From Slackia sp. (GTDB lineage Bacteria > Actinomycetota > Coriobacteriia > Anaerosomatales > Anaerosomataceae): a stretch of DNA of 64,000 nucleotides. The stretch spans positions 124,001-188,000 of the forward strand of contig DYEA01000007.1 of NCBI GenBank assembly GCA_020725885.1. Reading direction: 5' to 3'. Of the stretch, positions 55,591 through 63,570 are shown in pieces (within the stretch, counting starts at the first letter, position 1; each line of letters begins with the position of its first letter). The position numbers and the translations under genes are program-made. Below the pieces are notes generated by a model. It was not told the DNA's origin and ran no database searches. It saw nothing but the letters and a program-made list of their open reading frames with translations.

Positions 55591-55599
55591 TGCTACCAT
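55591..55599 (+). promoter_or_regulatory. Possible extended -10 promoter of dapL
   Basis: TGC followed by TACCAT (55594-55599), 65 bp before dapL. There is no clear -35. Confidence 0.35.
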
Positions 55600-55609
55600 T
55601 ACGCGCAAC

Positions 55610-55623
55610 CTGGCTTCGGCCAG
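55610..55623 (+). promoter_or_regulatory. Small UUCG hairpin in the dapL leader
   Basis: CTGGC / GCCAG closed by a TTCG tetraloop (C-UUCG-G), a very stable small hairpin 40 nt before the dapL start. Its role is unknown; it could protect the 5' end of the transcript. Confidence 0.5.
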
Positions 55624-55663
55624 ACGACGGTGCCGTGCGATCGATGAAGGAGATGTCACGCCT

Positions 55664-56821
55664 GTGAGAACCGCGTCCCGCATCGCGAACCTCCCGCCGT
55701 ACCTGTTCGCCGAGATCGACCGCAAGAAGGAGGCGAAGCAGGCGCAGGGCATCGACGTGATATCGCTCGGCATCGGCGACCCCGACACGCCGACTCCGGA
55801 GCACATCGTGGACGCGATGGCACGCGCCATCCGCGACCCGAAGAACCACCAGTACCCCTCGTACTTCGGTGCGAAGCGCTACCGGGAAGCAGCTGCGGAA
55901 TGGATGCGCCGCCGGTTCGGCGTCGAGGTCGACCCGGCCACCGAGGTCCTCGCGCTCATCGGCAGCAAGGAAGGCATCGCGCACCTGTTCCTGGCGTTCA
56001 CCGATCCAGGCGACTACACCCTCGTTCCCGGCGCCGGCTATCCCGTCTACCACACCGGCGGCATCCTCGCAGGCGGCCAGAGCTGGTTCATGCCCATGAC
56101 GGAAGAGAACGGCTTCCTCGCGGACTTCGAGAGCGCGCCGCCTGAGGTGCTCGCGAAAGCCAAGATGATGTTCTTGAGCTACCCGAACAACCCGACCTCG
56201 GCCATCGCGAACGAGGAGTACTTCGACCGCGCGATCGCGTTCGCGCGGGAGCACGACCTGCTGCTCGTGCACGACAACGCGTACTCGGAGATCGGCTTCG
56301 ACGGCTACCGCCCGCCGAGCATCCTGGAGCGGCCCGGCGCGAAGGACGTCGCCATCGAGCTGTTCAGCCTGTCGAAGGCGTACAACATGACCGGCTGGCG
56401 AGTCGCGTTCGCCGTCGGCAACGCCGAGGCGATCAAGGCCCTCGGGACCGTGAAGAGCAACATCGACTCGGGCGTGTTCACCGCGATCCAGGACGCTGCC
56501 ATCGAGGCGCTCCTGGGGCCGCAGGACTCGATCCAGGAGCTCTGCGCGCTCTACCAGCGCCGCCGCGACCTCGTCATCGACACGCTGCATCGCATCGGGC
56601 TGAGGGCGCAGACCCCAAAGGCGACGATCTACGTGTGGGCGCGCGTGCCGGACGGGTACACGTCCGCGGCGTTCGCCGAGAAGGTGCTCGAAGAGGCCAA
56701 TGTGATCGTGGCTGCAGGTACCGCGTACGGTCCCAGCGGCGAAGGGTACATCCGGATCAGCCTGACCACGCCGGACGATCGCCTCGAAGAGGCGCTCGAA
56801 CGCATCAAGAACACGCTCTAA
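55664..56821 (+). CDS. dapL: LL-diaminopimelate aminotransferase
   Basis: DapL converts tetrahydrodipicolinate to LL-diaminopimelate in one step, bypassing succinyl or acetyl intermediates. It is a PLP enzyme: Lys238 (SLSKAYNMTGWR) holds the cofactor, and SLGIGDPDTPTP, GSKEGIAHL and YPNNPTSA match the family. The 385-residue protein starts at GTG 55664 with AAGGAG 11 bp upstream. A general aspartate aminotransferase is possible, but the DAP context (dapF next door) favours DapL. Confidence 0.88.
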   Translation: MRTASRIANLPPYLFAEIDRKKEAKQAQGIDVISLGIGDPDTPTPEHIVDAMARAIRDPKNHQYPSYFGAKRYREAAAEWMRRRFGVEVDPATEVLALIGSKEGIAHLFLAFTDPGDYTLVPGAGYPVYHTGGILAGGQSWFMPMTEENGFLADFESAPPEVLAKAKMMFLSYPNNPTSAIANEEYFDRAIAFAREHDLLLVHDNAYSEIGFDGYRPPSILERPGAKDVAIELFSLSKAYNMTGWRVAFAVGNAEAIKALGTVKSNIDSGVFTAIQDAAIEALLGPQDSIQELCALYQRRRDLVIDTLHRIGLRAQTPKATIYVWARVPDGYTSAAFAEKVLEEANVIVAAGTAYGPSGEGYIRISLTTPDDRLEEALERIKNTL

Positions 56822-56841
56822 AGGGGGCGGCGCACGCTCGC

Positions 56842-58164
56842 ATGCCCGAACGGGCCGAAGGATACCAACCGGTCGCGCTCGAGCGCACGGAGCGCGCGAT
56901 CCTCGTGGGCGTCGAGCGCCTTGGGTCGCGGAAGCAGCTCGGCTGGGACATCGAGGAGGACCTTGCCGAGCTCGCACGCCTCGCCGACACCGCCGGCCTC
57001 GAAGTCGTGGCCACTGTCACGCAGCGCCTCGCGAAGCCGGAGGCAAAGACCTTCATCGGGACCGGCAAGGCGGAGGAGGTGGCGCGCCTCGCGCGCGAGC
57101 TCGGCGCGACGGTCGTGGTGCTCGACGAGGAGCTCACGCCGAGCCAGCAGGCCAACCTGGAGCGCCTGCTTCCTGACGTGCGCGTCATCGACCGCACTGC
57201 GCTCATCCTCGAGATCTTCGCGCAGCACGCGACCAGCTACGAAGGCAAGCTGCAGGTCGAGCTCGCGCAGATGGAGTACCAGCTGCCCCGTCTGAAGGGC
57301 ATGTGGGAGCACCTGGAGCGCGAGCGCCTCGGCGGCGGCAGGGGAGCGCGTTTCGGCGCCGGCGAGTCCCAGTTGGAGACCGACCGCCGCCTCACGCGCA
57401 AGCGCATCGCCGACCTCAAGCGGGAGCTCGCTGCGATCGCCAAGCACCGAGAGACGCAGCGGCAGGCGCGCGTCGGCTCGGGCGTGTTCCGGATCGCGCT
57501 CGTCGGGTACACCAACGCGGGCAAGTCCACGGTGCTCAACGCGCTGACGGACGCAGGGGTGCTCGTCGAGGACAAGCTCTTCGCCACCCTCGACGCGACG
57601 ACGAGGCGCCTCGAGCTTCCCCTCGGCCGCGAGGCCACCATCACCGACACGGTCGGCTTCATCAACAAGCTGCCGCATGGACTCGTCGAGTCGTTCCGCT
57701 CGACCTTGCAAGAAGCCCGCGAGGCCGACGTGCAGCTCCACATCGTCGACGCCTCGTCGCCGCATGCCGCCGCGAGGATCGCCGCCGTGAACGAGGTGCT
57801 CACCGAGATCGGCGCGAACGACCGGCGTCAGGTCCTGGTCTTCAACAAGTGCGACCTGCTCGATTCCGGTGAACGGGCGCGGCTCGAGGCCGCGTGGCCG
57901 AACGCGGTGTTCATCGCTGCCGCGACGGGAGAGGGACTGGACCGCCTGCTGGACCGTCTCGCACAAGAGGCTGCCCGGCTCGACGAGCCCGTCAGCGTGA
58001 CGATCCCGTACTCGCGCGGCGACCTCGTCTCCGCTGTGCACGAGCGCGGCACGGTGCTCTCGGAATCGCACACGGCCGCAGGGACCGCGCTCACCGCCCG
58101 GGTGCCACGCGACCTCGCTGCGCGCCTGCAGCCGTTCGCCGACGGAGGCGGAGCGGCGGGCTAG
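56842..58164 (+). CDS. hflX: GTPase HflX
   Basis: HflX binds stalled 50S/70S ribosomes and splits them after stress. The N-terminal HflX domain ([31 protein letters not shown], spaced), the coiled helix with [19 protein letters not shown], and the G domain ([23 protein letters not shown]) are all present. It is 440 residues from the ATG at 56842. Its stop shares a CTAG palindrome with the stop of lexA on the other strand, so the two genes converge with a 4-bp overlap and no terminator between them. Confidence 0.95.
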   Translation: MPERAEGYQPVALERTERAILVGVERLGSRKQLGWDIEEDLAELARLADTAGLEVVATVTQRLAKPEAKTFIGTGKAEEVARLARELGATVVVLDEELTPSQQANLERLLPDVRVIDRTALILEIFAQHATSYEGKLQVELAQMEYQLPRLKGMWEHLERERLGGGRGARFGAGESQLETDRRLTRKRIADLKRELAAIAKHRETQRQARVGSGVFRIALVGYTNAGKSTVLNALTDAGVLVEDKLFATLDATTRRLELPLGREATITDTVGFINKLPHGLVESFRSTLQEAREADVQLHIVDASSPHAAARIAAVNEVLTEIGANDRRQVLVFNKCDLLDSGERARLEAAWPNAVFIAAATGEGLDRLLDRLAQEAARLDEPVSVTIPYSRGDLVSAVHERGTVLSESHTAAGTALTARVPRDLAARLQPFADGGGAAG

Positions 58165-58784
58165 AGGCGCCGGAACAGCGCGACGACTTTGCCCAGGATG
58201 CGAGCGTCGCGCACGTAGATCGGCTCCATGGCGCTGTTCTCGGGCTGGAGCCGGATGCGGTCGCTCTCGCGGTAGAAGCGCTTGACCGTGGCCTCGTCCT
58301 CGACGAGCGCCACCACGATGTCCCCGTTGTCGGCTGTCTGCTGCTGCCGGACGACGACGTAGTCGCCGTCGAGGATGCCCGCCTCGACCATGCTGTCGCC
58401 CCGCACCCGCAGCACGAACGTCGAGTCGCCCGCGAACTCCGCGGGCAGAGGAAGCGTCGCCTCGATGTTCTCCGCGGCGAGTATCGGCTGACCGGCCGCG
58501 ACTGCGCCGACCAGCGGCACAGCGGTCACGGCACGCGGGTCGACGCCGCGCTCGGTGTCCCGGAAGTCCAAGACCTCAAGAGCGCGGGGTTTCGTCGGGT
58601 CGCGGCGGATGTACCCGTGCCGCTCCAACGCCGCAAGGTGCGCGTGCACCGTCGACGACGATGAGAGCCCGACGGCCTCGCCGATCTCCCGGACCGACGG
58701 GGGATAGCCCTTGCGGTGGATCTCGGAACGGATGAAGTCCAGGATCTGCTCCTGGCGACGCGTGAGCCGCGGCTGGTAGTCCAT
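58161..58784 (-). CDS. lexA: LexA repressor
   Basis: LexA represses SOS genes and cuts itself when RecA is active. The 207-residue protein has the winged-helix domain ([41 protein letters not shown]), the Ala97-Gly98 cleavage site (GAVAAGQP), Ser131 (RGDSM) and Lys168 (EATVKRFY). It is the only gene on the minus strand. AAGGGGGCG precedes the start. Three SOS boxes lie upstream, so it is autoregulated. Confidence 0.97.
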   Translation of the reverse strand: MDYQPRLTRRQEQILDFIRSEIHRKGYPPSVREIGEAVGLSSSSTVHAHLAALERHGYIRRDPTKPRALEVLDFRDTERGVDPRAVTAVPLVGAVAAGQPILAAENIEATLPLPAEFAGDSTFVLRVRGDSMVEAGILDGDYVVVRQQQTADNGDIVVALVEDEATVKRFYRESDRIRLQPENSAMEPIYVRDARILGKVVALFRRL

Positions 58785-58816
58785 GTCGCCCCCTTGGTCC
58801 GGGACCCTTGCGCCCC

Positions 58817-58845
58817 AGTGTACCGCTACGGCCGTTCCGATGCAA
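58817..58845 (-). promoter_or_regulatory. Promoter of lexA
   Basis: On the minus strand TTGCAT (58845-58840) and TACACT (58822-58817) are spaced by 17 bp. The -35 element overlaps SOS box 1. Transcription would start near 58810, about 25 nt before lexA. Confidence 0.6.
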
Positions 58846-58856
58846 ACATGCGTTCG
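58843..58856. promoter_or_regulatory. SOS box 1 (one mismatch) at the lexA promoter
   Basis: CAAACATGCGTTCG differs from CGAAC-N4-GTTCG at one base. It overlaps the lexA -35 element. Confidence 0.75.
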
Positions 58857-58864
58857 ATTCCGTC

Positions 58865-58893
58865 TTGCGATGCGAACATGTGTTCGGTATCAT
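58865..58893 (+). promoter_or_regulatory. Promoter of the LysM protein gene
   Basis: TTGCGA (58865-58870) and TATCAT (58888-58893) are spaced by exactly 17 bp. SOS box 2 lies wholly within the spacer, and box 3 covers the expected start site near 58900. Confidence 0.65.
58873..58886. promoter_or_regulatory. SOS box 2 (perfect)
   Basis: CGAACATGTGTTCG matches CGAAC-N4-GTTCG exactly and occupies the spacer of the LysM gene promoter. Confidence 0.9.
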
Positions 58894-58899
58894 GCTGTT

Positions 58900-58913
58900 C
58901 GAACGGATGTTCG
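58900..58913. promoter_or_regulatory. SOS box 3 (perfect)
   Basis: CGAACGGATGTTCG matches CGAAC-N4-GTTCG exactly and covers the expected transcription start of the LysM gene. Confidence 0.9.
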
Positions 58914-58979
58914 CGTTTCATGTCAGACCCGGGAGCGATGATGCGAACCGCACCGCCGAAGTCGAGGAAGGGAGCCGGC

Positions 58980-59336
58980 ATGTACGCGCCGCATCGCAGG
59001 CACGTGGCACAGATCATCGGGGCGCTCCTGTCTGTGGCGCTCTTCGTCTTCGCCGCAGCGCACGCGGCGGCGCGCGACGCCGCGCCCTCTCGTCCCTCGA
59101 CCTGCGTGCGCATCGTCGTGCAGAGGGGAGACACGCTGTGGTCTCTAGCGAAGCGGTACGCCGTTCCCGGGTCGTCGCTCCCGCAGAAGGTCTCCGCGAT
59201 ACGCTCTGCGAACGGCCTGCCCACCGCCACGCTCAGACCAGGACAGACGCTCCTGGTCCCCATAAGCAGCGAGCACGATGCCGTCGCTCTGCGGCAGCCC
59301 GCATCGGCGTACTCGACGTCCGAGGAAGCGAGGTGA
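58980..59336 (+). CDS. LysM-domain membrane protein, likely SOS cell-division inhibitor (YneA/ChiZ type)
   Basis: The 118-residue protein has a short basic N-terminus, one membrane helix (about 8-31) and a LysM domain (VVQRGDTLWSLAKRYAVPG, then GLPTATLRPGQTLLVPI). Small LysM proteins divergent from lexA are SOS-induced division inhibitors in B. subtilis (YneA) and mycobacteria (Rv2719c/ChiZ). The same arrangement, three SOS boxes and nrdR downstream support this role; function is inferred from context. AGGAAGGGAG is 5 bp before the ATG at 58980; ATG 58938/58941 are alternatives. Confidence 0.82.
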   Translation: MYAPHRRHVAQIIGALLSVALFVFAAAHAAARDAAPSRPSTCVRIVVQRGDTLWSLAKRYAVPGSSLPQKVSAIRSANGLPTATLRPGQTLLVPISSEHDAVALRQPASAYSTSEEAR

Positions 59337-59403
59337 TCCGTCGCGCTCGATCCGCGCTCCTTGCCAGCAGCTGCTGAACGCGCCCCGCGCTCGACGTCCC
59401 CGC

Positions 59404-59421
59404 TCGGCAGCCGTCTGCCGA
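59404..59421 (+). terminator. Hairpin after the LysM gene
   Basis: TCGGCAG / CTGCCGA, a perfect 7-bp stem with a CCGT loop, 67 bp after the LysM gene stop and 29 bp before the nrdR promoter. It lacks a T tract. Confidence 0.4.
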
Positions 59422-59449
59422 TACAGCACACACGGTCAACAAGACCCCG

Positions 59450-59478
59450 TTGCGACGCAATATGTTGTGTGCTAGTCT
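59450..59478 (+). promoter_or_regulatory. Extended -10 promoter of nrdR-nrdD
   Basis: TTGCGA (59450-59455), a 17-bp spacer and TAGTCT (59473-59478) with TGC directly before the -10. The spacer is filled by an NrdR-box-like sequence. Confidence 0.6.
59455..59470. promoter_or_regulatory. NrdR box
   Basis: ACGCAATATGTTGTGT differs from the consensus-like ACACAATATATTGTGT at two positions. It lies between the -35 and -10 elements of the nrdR promoter. A second box usually lies about 31 bp away; none with a good match is seen here. Confidence 0.75.
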
Positions 59479-59508
59479 CGGAGTCGGCCTAGATGTGGGG
59501 GTGCGCTC

Positions 59509-59955
59509 ATGCGGTGTCCGTACTGCGGTCATGAAGAGACCAAGGTCGTCGACTCGCGGGTCTCCGAGTCCGGAGACGCCATCCGCAGGCGGCGAGAGTG
59601 CTTGGAGTGCGCCAAGCGCTTCACGACCTACGAGCGCCGCGAAGAGGTGCCGCTCATGGTGATCAAGAAGGATTCCCGACGGGAGCCCTTCGACCGCGGG
59701 AAGCTCTTGCGGGGTCTCGTCGTCGCGTGCGCGAAGCGCGACGTCTCGACTGCGCAACTCGAAGCGCTGATCGACGACATCGAGGCCGAGCTGCACAACT
59801 CGTTCAAGTACGAGGTCCGCGCCAAGGACCTCGGCGACATGGTACTGAAGCGGCTCTTGGAGCTCGACAAGGTCGCGTACATCCGGTTCGCGTCCGTCTA
59901 CAAGCAGTTCCAGGACCTCGACGAGTTCACCGCCGAGCTCAAGAAGCTCGGTTAG
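59509..59955 (+). CDS. nrdR: Transcriptional repressor NrdR
   Basis: NrdR represses ribonucleotide reductase genes when dATP is high. The 148-residue protein has an N-terminal zinc ribbon ([33 protein letters not shown]) and an ATP-cone domain ([20 protein letters not shown]). It is followed after 60 bp by nrdD, so an autoregulated nrdR-nrdD-redoxin-nrdG unit is likely. An NrdR-box-like site lies in its own promoter. Confidence 0.97.
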   Translation: MRCPYCGHEETKVVDSRVSESGDAIRRRRECLECAKRFTTYERREEVPLMVIKKDSRREPFDRGKLLRGLVVACAKRDVSTAQLEALIDDIEAELHNSFKYEVRAKDLGDMVLKRLLELDKVAYIRFASVYKQFQDLDEFTAELKKLG

Positions 59956-60015
59956 GGCGCTGCGCGCCCGTCAGCAGCGGGAGCGGCACGGGCTTGAAAT
60001 GGAGGGATGGTCGCG

Positions 60016-62139
60016 ATGGTCCTCGAACGCACAGTCAACGTCATCAAGCCGGCTCCGGCGCCTCGCGCTGCGGACTCCACGGACATCGCGCTGCTCGTCG
60101 CGACGTCCTCCCGCCAGGAGATCGACTCCTGGGACCGCTCCAAGATCGCCGACTCGCTCGTCAAGGAGACAGGCGTCGACCGCGCGCTCGCCGAGGAGAT
60201 CGCGCTCGCGGTCGAGGACCGCATCGACCGCACGAACCTTCTCACCGTCACCACCGCCATCATCCGCGAGTTCGTCGACCTCGAGCTGCTCGAGCGGGGG
60301 CTCACGACCACGCTCAAGCGGCACACGCACCTCGGCCTGCCGATGTGGGACGTGGAGCAGATCATCACCAACGCCAACAAGGAGAACAGCAACACCACGC
60401 ACAACCCGGAGTCGATCAACCTGACGCTCGCCGAGACCATCCTGAAGGAGTACGCGCTTCGGAAGGTCTTCTCCGAAGACGTCGCTGAGGCGCACTACGT
60501 CGGCGACATCCACATCCACGACCTCGGGTTCATCATCCGCCCGTACTGCGGCGGACACAGCCTCGAGTACATCAAGAAGTACGGCCTGAACCTGCCTAAC
60601 ATCACGAGCGTGAGCAAGCCCGCCAAGCACCCGGAGGTGCTCATCGGGCACATGGTGAAGATGGCGAGCGCCCTGCAGGCCCACTACGCCGGCGCCGTGG
60701 GCTGGGAGGCCGTCAACATCTTCTTCGCGCCCTACCTGGTGGGCAAGACCGAAGACGAGCTCGACCAGCTCGCGCAGATGCTGATCTTCGAGTTCAACCA
60801 GCTCGCCGGCGCTCGCGGCTCGCAGGTGGTGTTCACGGACTTCAACCTCTACTACAACGTCCCGCGGCACTTCGCCGACACGCCCGCGATCGGTCCTGGC
60901 GGCGTCTACACCGGCAAGACCTACAAGGACTACGAGAAAGAGGCGCAGGCGTTCCTGCGCGCCATGTTCAACGTCTACATGCGCGGCGACGCGCACGGCA
61001 AGACGTTCGTGTTCCCGAAGCCGCTCCTGCACATCAACGAGGACTTCTTCCGCACGCCGGGGCACGAGGAGTTCCTCGAGCTCGCGTGCGCGGTCGCCAG
61101 CAAGCAGGGCATCACGTACTTCGTCTTCGACCGCGGCGACGAGGTCACGGTCTCGCAGTGCTGCCGGTTGAAGCTGAAGCTCTCCAAGGAGCAGCTGCGG
61201 GAGACGTCCACGCCCGAGAAGATGCGCTTCTCGGCGCTCCAGAACGTGACGATCAACCTGCCGCGCATCGCGTACAAAGCCAACGGCAACGACCAGGCGC
61301 TGTTCATGGAGCTCAACCGGGCGCTCGAGCTGGTCGCGAAGGCGCACCTCCAGAAGCGCGAGTTCATCAGAGGCCTCCTCGACTTGGGCGAAGACGGCCC
61401 GCTCGGCCTGCTCACGCTCGACCTCGACGGGTCGCCGTACCTCAACCTGGACCGCCTGACGTACCTCGCCGGCCTGATCGGCCTGAACGAGCTCGTGCAG
61501 GTCCACACGGGCCAGCAGCTGCACGAGTCCGACGAGGCGCTGCGCTTCGGCTTGAAGGTCGTGGCGGCGATGAACTTGAAGTGCCGCGAGCTGTCCGAGC
61601 GGTATGGCATCAACCTGGTCTTGGAGGAGACGCCGGCCGAATCGGCCGGTTACCGGCTCGCCAAACTCGACCTGAAGTACTGGCCGTCGCAGGCTGAGCA
61701 GGTCATCAAAGGCGACCCGTCGTCCGGACACTGCTACTACACCAACTCGGTGCACCTCGCAGTCGACGCGCCGATCGACTACATCGAGCGGGTCGAGAAG
61801 CAGTCGCGGTTCCACCCGTTGATCGAGGCGGGCGCCATCGTGCACGTGTGGCTCGGCGAGAGCGAGCCGGATCCGGCCGCCATCAAGTCGTTCGTCGTCA
61901 AGACGTTCCGCAACACCCAGTGCGCCCAAGTGGCGTTCAGCCCGGAGTTCACCGTGTGCGAGACCTGCCGCCGCACGAGCCGCGGGCTGAAGTCCCAGTG
62001 CCCGCTGTGCGGCTCGCTCGACGTGTACGGCGTGACGCGGATCGTCGGCTACTTCAGCAAGGTGCAGACGTGGAACCGCAGCAAGGTGGCAGAGCTGTAC
62101 GACCGGGTCCGCACGGACCTGTCCGATCTCGCGAGCTAG
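60016..62139 (+). CDS. nrdD: Anaerobic ribonucleoside-triphosphate reductase (class III)
   Basis: NrdD makes deoxynucleotides from NTPs with an oxygen-sensitive glycyl radical. It has an N-terminal ATP-cone (about 30-115), a ten-stranded barrel core, a C-terminal zinc site (Cys648, 651, 662, 665) and the glycyl radical Gly678 in TRIVGYFSKV. At 707 residues it is normal. The ATG at 60016 lies 9 bp after GGAGGG, while the in-frame ATG at 60007 touches that site. The adjacent redoxin suggests electrons come from a CxxC protein rather than from formate. Confidence 0.95.
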   Translation: MVLERTVNVIKPAPAPRAADSTDIALLVATSSRQEIDSWDRSKIADSLVKETGVDRALAEEIALAVEDRIDRTNLLTVTTAIIREFVDLELLERGLTTTLKRHTHLGLPMWDVEQIITNANKENSNTTHNPESINLTLAETILKEYALRKVFSEDVAEAHYVGDIHIHDLGFIIRPYCGGHSLEYIKKYGLNLPNITSVSKPAKHPEVLIGHMVKMASALQAHYAGAVGWEAVNIFFAPYLVGKTEDELDQLAQMLIFEFNQLAGARGSQVVFTDFNLYYNVPRHFADTPAIGPGGVYTGKTYKDYEKEAQAFLRAMFNVYMRGDAHGKTFVFPKPLLHINEDFFRTPGHEEFLELACAVASKQGITYFVFDRGDEVTVSQCCRLKLKLSKEQLRETSTPEKMRFSALQNVTINLPRIAYKANGNDQALFMELNRALELVAKAHLQKREFIRGLLDLGEDGPLGLLTLDLDGSPYLNLDRLTYLAGLIGLNELVQVHTGQQLHESDEALRFGLKVVAAMNLKCRELSERYGINLVLEETPAESAGYRLAKLDLKYWPSQAEQVIKGDPSSGHCYYTNSVHLAVDAPIDYIERVEKQSRFHPLIEAGAIVHVWLGESEPDPAAIKSFVVKTFRNTQCAQVAFSPEFTVCETCRRTSRGLKSQCPLCGSLDVYGVTRIVGYFSKVQTWNRSKVAELYDRVRTDLSDLAS

Positions 62140-62158
62140 GTAGGCAAGGGAGCGCACG

Positions 62159-62404
62159 ATGGAAGTCAAGCTGTTCGTGAAGGAGGACTGCCCGCGGTGC
62201 CCGGCCGCGAAACGGGCCTGCGAAGGCATCGACCGCCTGCGGATCTACGACGTCGACTCGATCGAGGGGCTCGCTGAAGCGTCGTTCCACGGCGTGATGG
62301 CGACCCCGACCGTGATCGTGGTCGATTCGAACGGCCGCGAAGTGGCCGCCTGGCGAGGCGTCGCGCCCGAGCCGAGCGAGCTGCGCGCCGTGCTCATCCA
62401 CTGA
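62159..62404 (+). CDS. Glutaredoxin/NrdH-like redoxin
   Basis: This 81-residue thioredoxin-fold protein has the active-site motif KEDCPRCPAAK (Cys11 and Cys14) and the cis-proline segment MATPTVIVVD. Its place between nrdD and nrdG suggests it supplies electrons to NrdD, as redoxins do for a subset of class III reductases. That role is inferred from position. Confidence 0.85.
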   Translation: MEVKLFVKEDCPRCPAAKRACEGIDRLRIYDVDSIEGLAEASFHGVMATPTVIVVDSNGREVAAWRGVAPEPSELRAVLIH

Positions 62405-62419
62405 GAGGCAGCGGCTCAC

Positions 62420-63139
62420 GTGGCATCGACGACGATCGCATCCGCCGCGCCGCTGCGCCTTGCCGCGTGGCAACCGGCCAGCATGCTCGACTGGCCCGGA
62501 CGCATCGCCGTCACGGTCTTCGTGCGCGGCTGCCCCTTCCGGTGCGCCTATTGCCACAATCCGGACCTGCTCGCACCTGGCGCGCAAACGGACTGCGCGG
62601 CGCTGCTGGAGCACCTCCAGCGCAGAGCCGGCTGGATCGACGGCGTAGCCATCACGGGAGGCGAGCCGACGAGCGACCCGGCGCTCGTGCCGTTCTTGCG
62701 AGCACTGCGCGAGCTCGGGCTGCCGGCGAAGCTCGACACCAACGGGGGCAGGCCTGACGTGCTCGAGCGGCTCTTGGACGAGCAGCTCGTCGACATGGTC
62801 GCGATGGACGTGAAGACGGTACCTGAGCGGTACGACGCGCTTACGGGAATGCCCGGCTCGGCCCGGACGGTCATCGCGTCGGCCAAGCTGGTGATCGGAT
62901 CGGGCGTGCCGCACGAGTTCCGCACGACGGCTTGGCCAGGCGCATTGACGCTGGACGACTTCCCGCGCATCGCTGCGTCCCTCGAGGGCGGCCAGCGCTA
63001 CGTGATCCAGCAGTTCCGCGCCGAGCGCACGCTCGACCCTGCCGCCGCCGCCGTCTTGCCGTTCAAGAGCGACGCGCTGCACGCAGCCGCTCGCGCGTGC
63101 TCGCCGTACGTCCCGACCGTCGTGAGAGGAGCCGCCTGA
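62420..63139 (+). CDS. nrdG: Anaerobic ribonucleotide reductase activating protein (radical SAM)
   Basis: NrdG generates the glycyl radical on NrdD. The radical SAM motif is [13 protein letters not shown] (Cys38, Cys42, Cys45), with [25 protein letters not shown] and [14 protein letters not shown] further on, matching the longer type (TIGR02495) of activase (239 residues). The start is GTG 15 bp after the redoxin. Its stop overlaps the dut start by one base. Confidence 0.92.
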   Translation: MASTTIASAAPLRLAAWQPASMLDWPGRIAVTVFVRGCPFRCAYCHNPDLLAPGAQTDCAALLEHLQRRAGWIDGVAITGGEPTSDPALVPFLRALRELGLPAKLDTNGGRPDVLERLLDEQLVDMVAMDVKTVPERYDALTGMPGSARTVIASAKLVIGSGVPHEFRTTAWPGALTLDDFPRIAASLEGGQRYVIQQFRAERTLDPAAAAVLPFKSDALHAAARACSPYVPTVVRGAA

Positions 63140-63570
63140 TGGATCTCCGCATCAAACGGCTCGATCCAGACCTGCCTCTGCCGCGCTACGCGCACGAGGG
63201 AGATGCCGGCCTCGATCTGTACGCGGCCGAGAGCGTGACGCTCGCGCCGTTCGAGCGCGCGCTCGTTCCGACGGGGATCGCCGTCGCTATTCCAGAGGGA
63301 TTCGCTGGATTCGTGCAACCTCGGAGCGGGCTTGCCATCCGTCGTGGGCTCAGCCTCGTGAACACCCCTGGCCTGATCGACAGCCACTACCGCGGGGAGA
63401 TCAAGGTCATCGCCATCAACCTCGACCCGAGCCAGACGCTCGTCATCGAACGCGGGGACAAGATCGCCCAGCTGGTCGTACAGCCGATCGTCCGGGTTGC
63501 CCTCGTCGAATGCGACGAACTCGACGAAACCGCGCGAGGGGAGGGGGGCTTTGGCAGCACCGGCGTCTAA
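63139..63570 (+). CDS. dut: dUTP diphosphatase
   Basis: Dut hydrolyses dUTP to dUMP, which keeps uracil out of DNA and feeds dTMP synthesis. The five motifs are present: [41 protein letters not shown] and the C-terminal [11 protein letters not shown]. At 143 residues it is the trimeric type. Coupled to nrdG, so deoxynucleotide supply genes lie together. Confidence 0.97.
   Translation: MDLRIKRLDPDLPLPRYAHEGDAGLDLYAAESVTLAPFERALVPTGIAVAIPEGFAGFVQPRSGLAIRRGLSLVNTPGLIDSHYRGEIKVIAINLDPSQTLVIERGDKIAQLVVQPIVRVALVECDELDETARGEGGFGSTGV

Noticed and set aside
59424-59439. Second NrdR box 31 bp upstream of the first
   Set aside because: Only two of sixteen positions match the consensus at the expected spacing.
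59971-62229. 752-codon open frame on the minus strand opposite nrdD
   Set aside because: No motif or ribosome site; nrdD on the other strand is certain.
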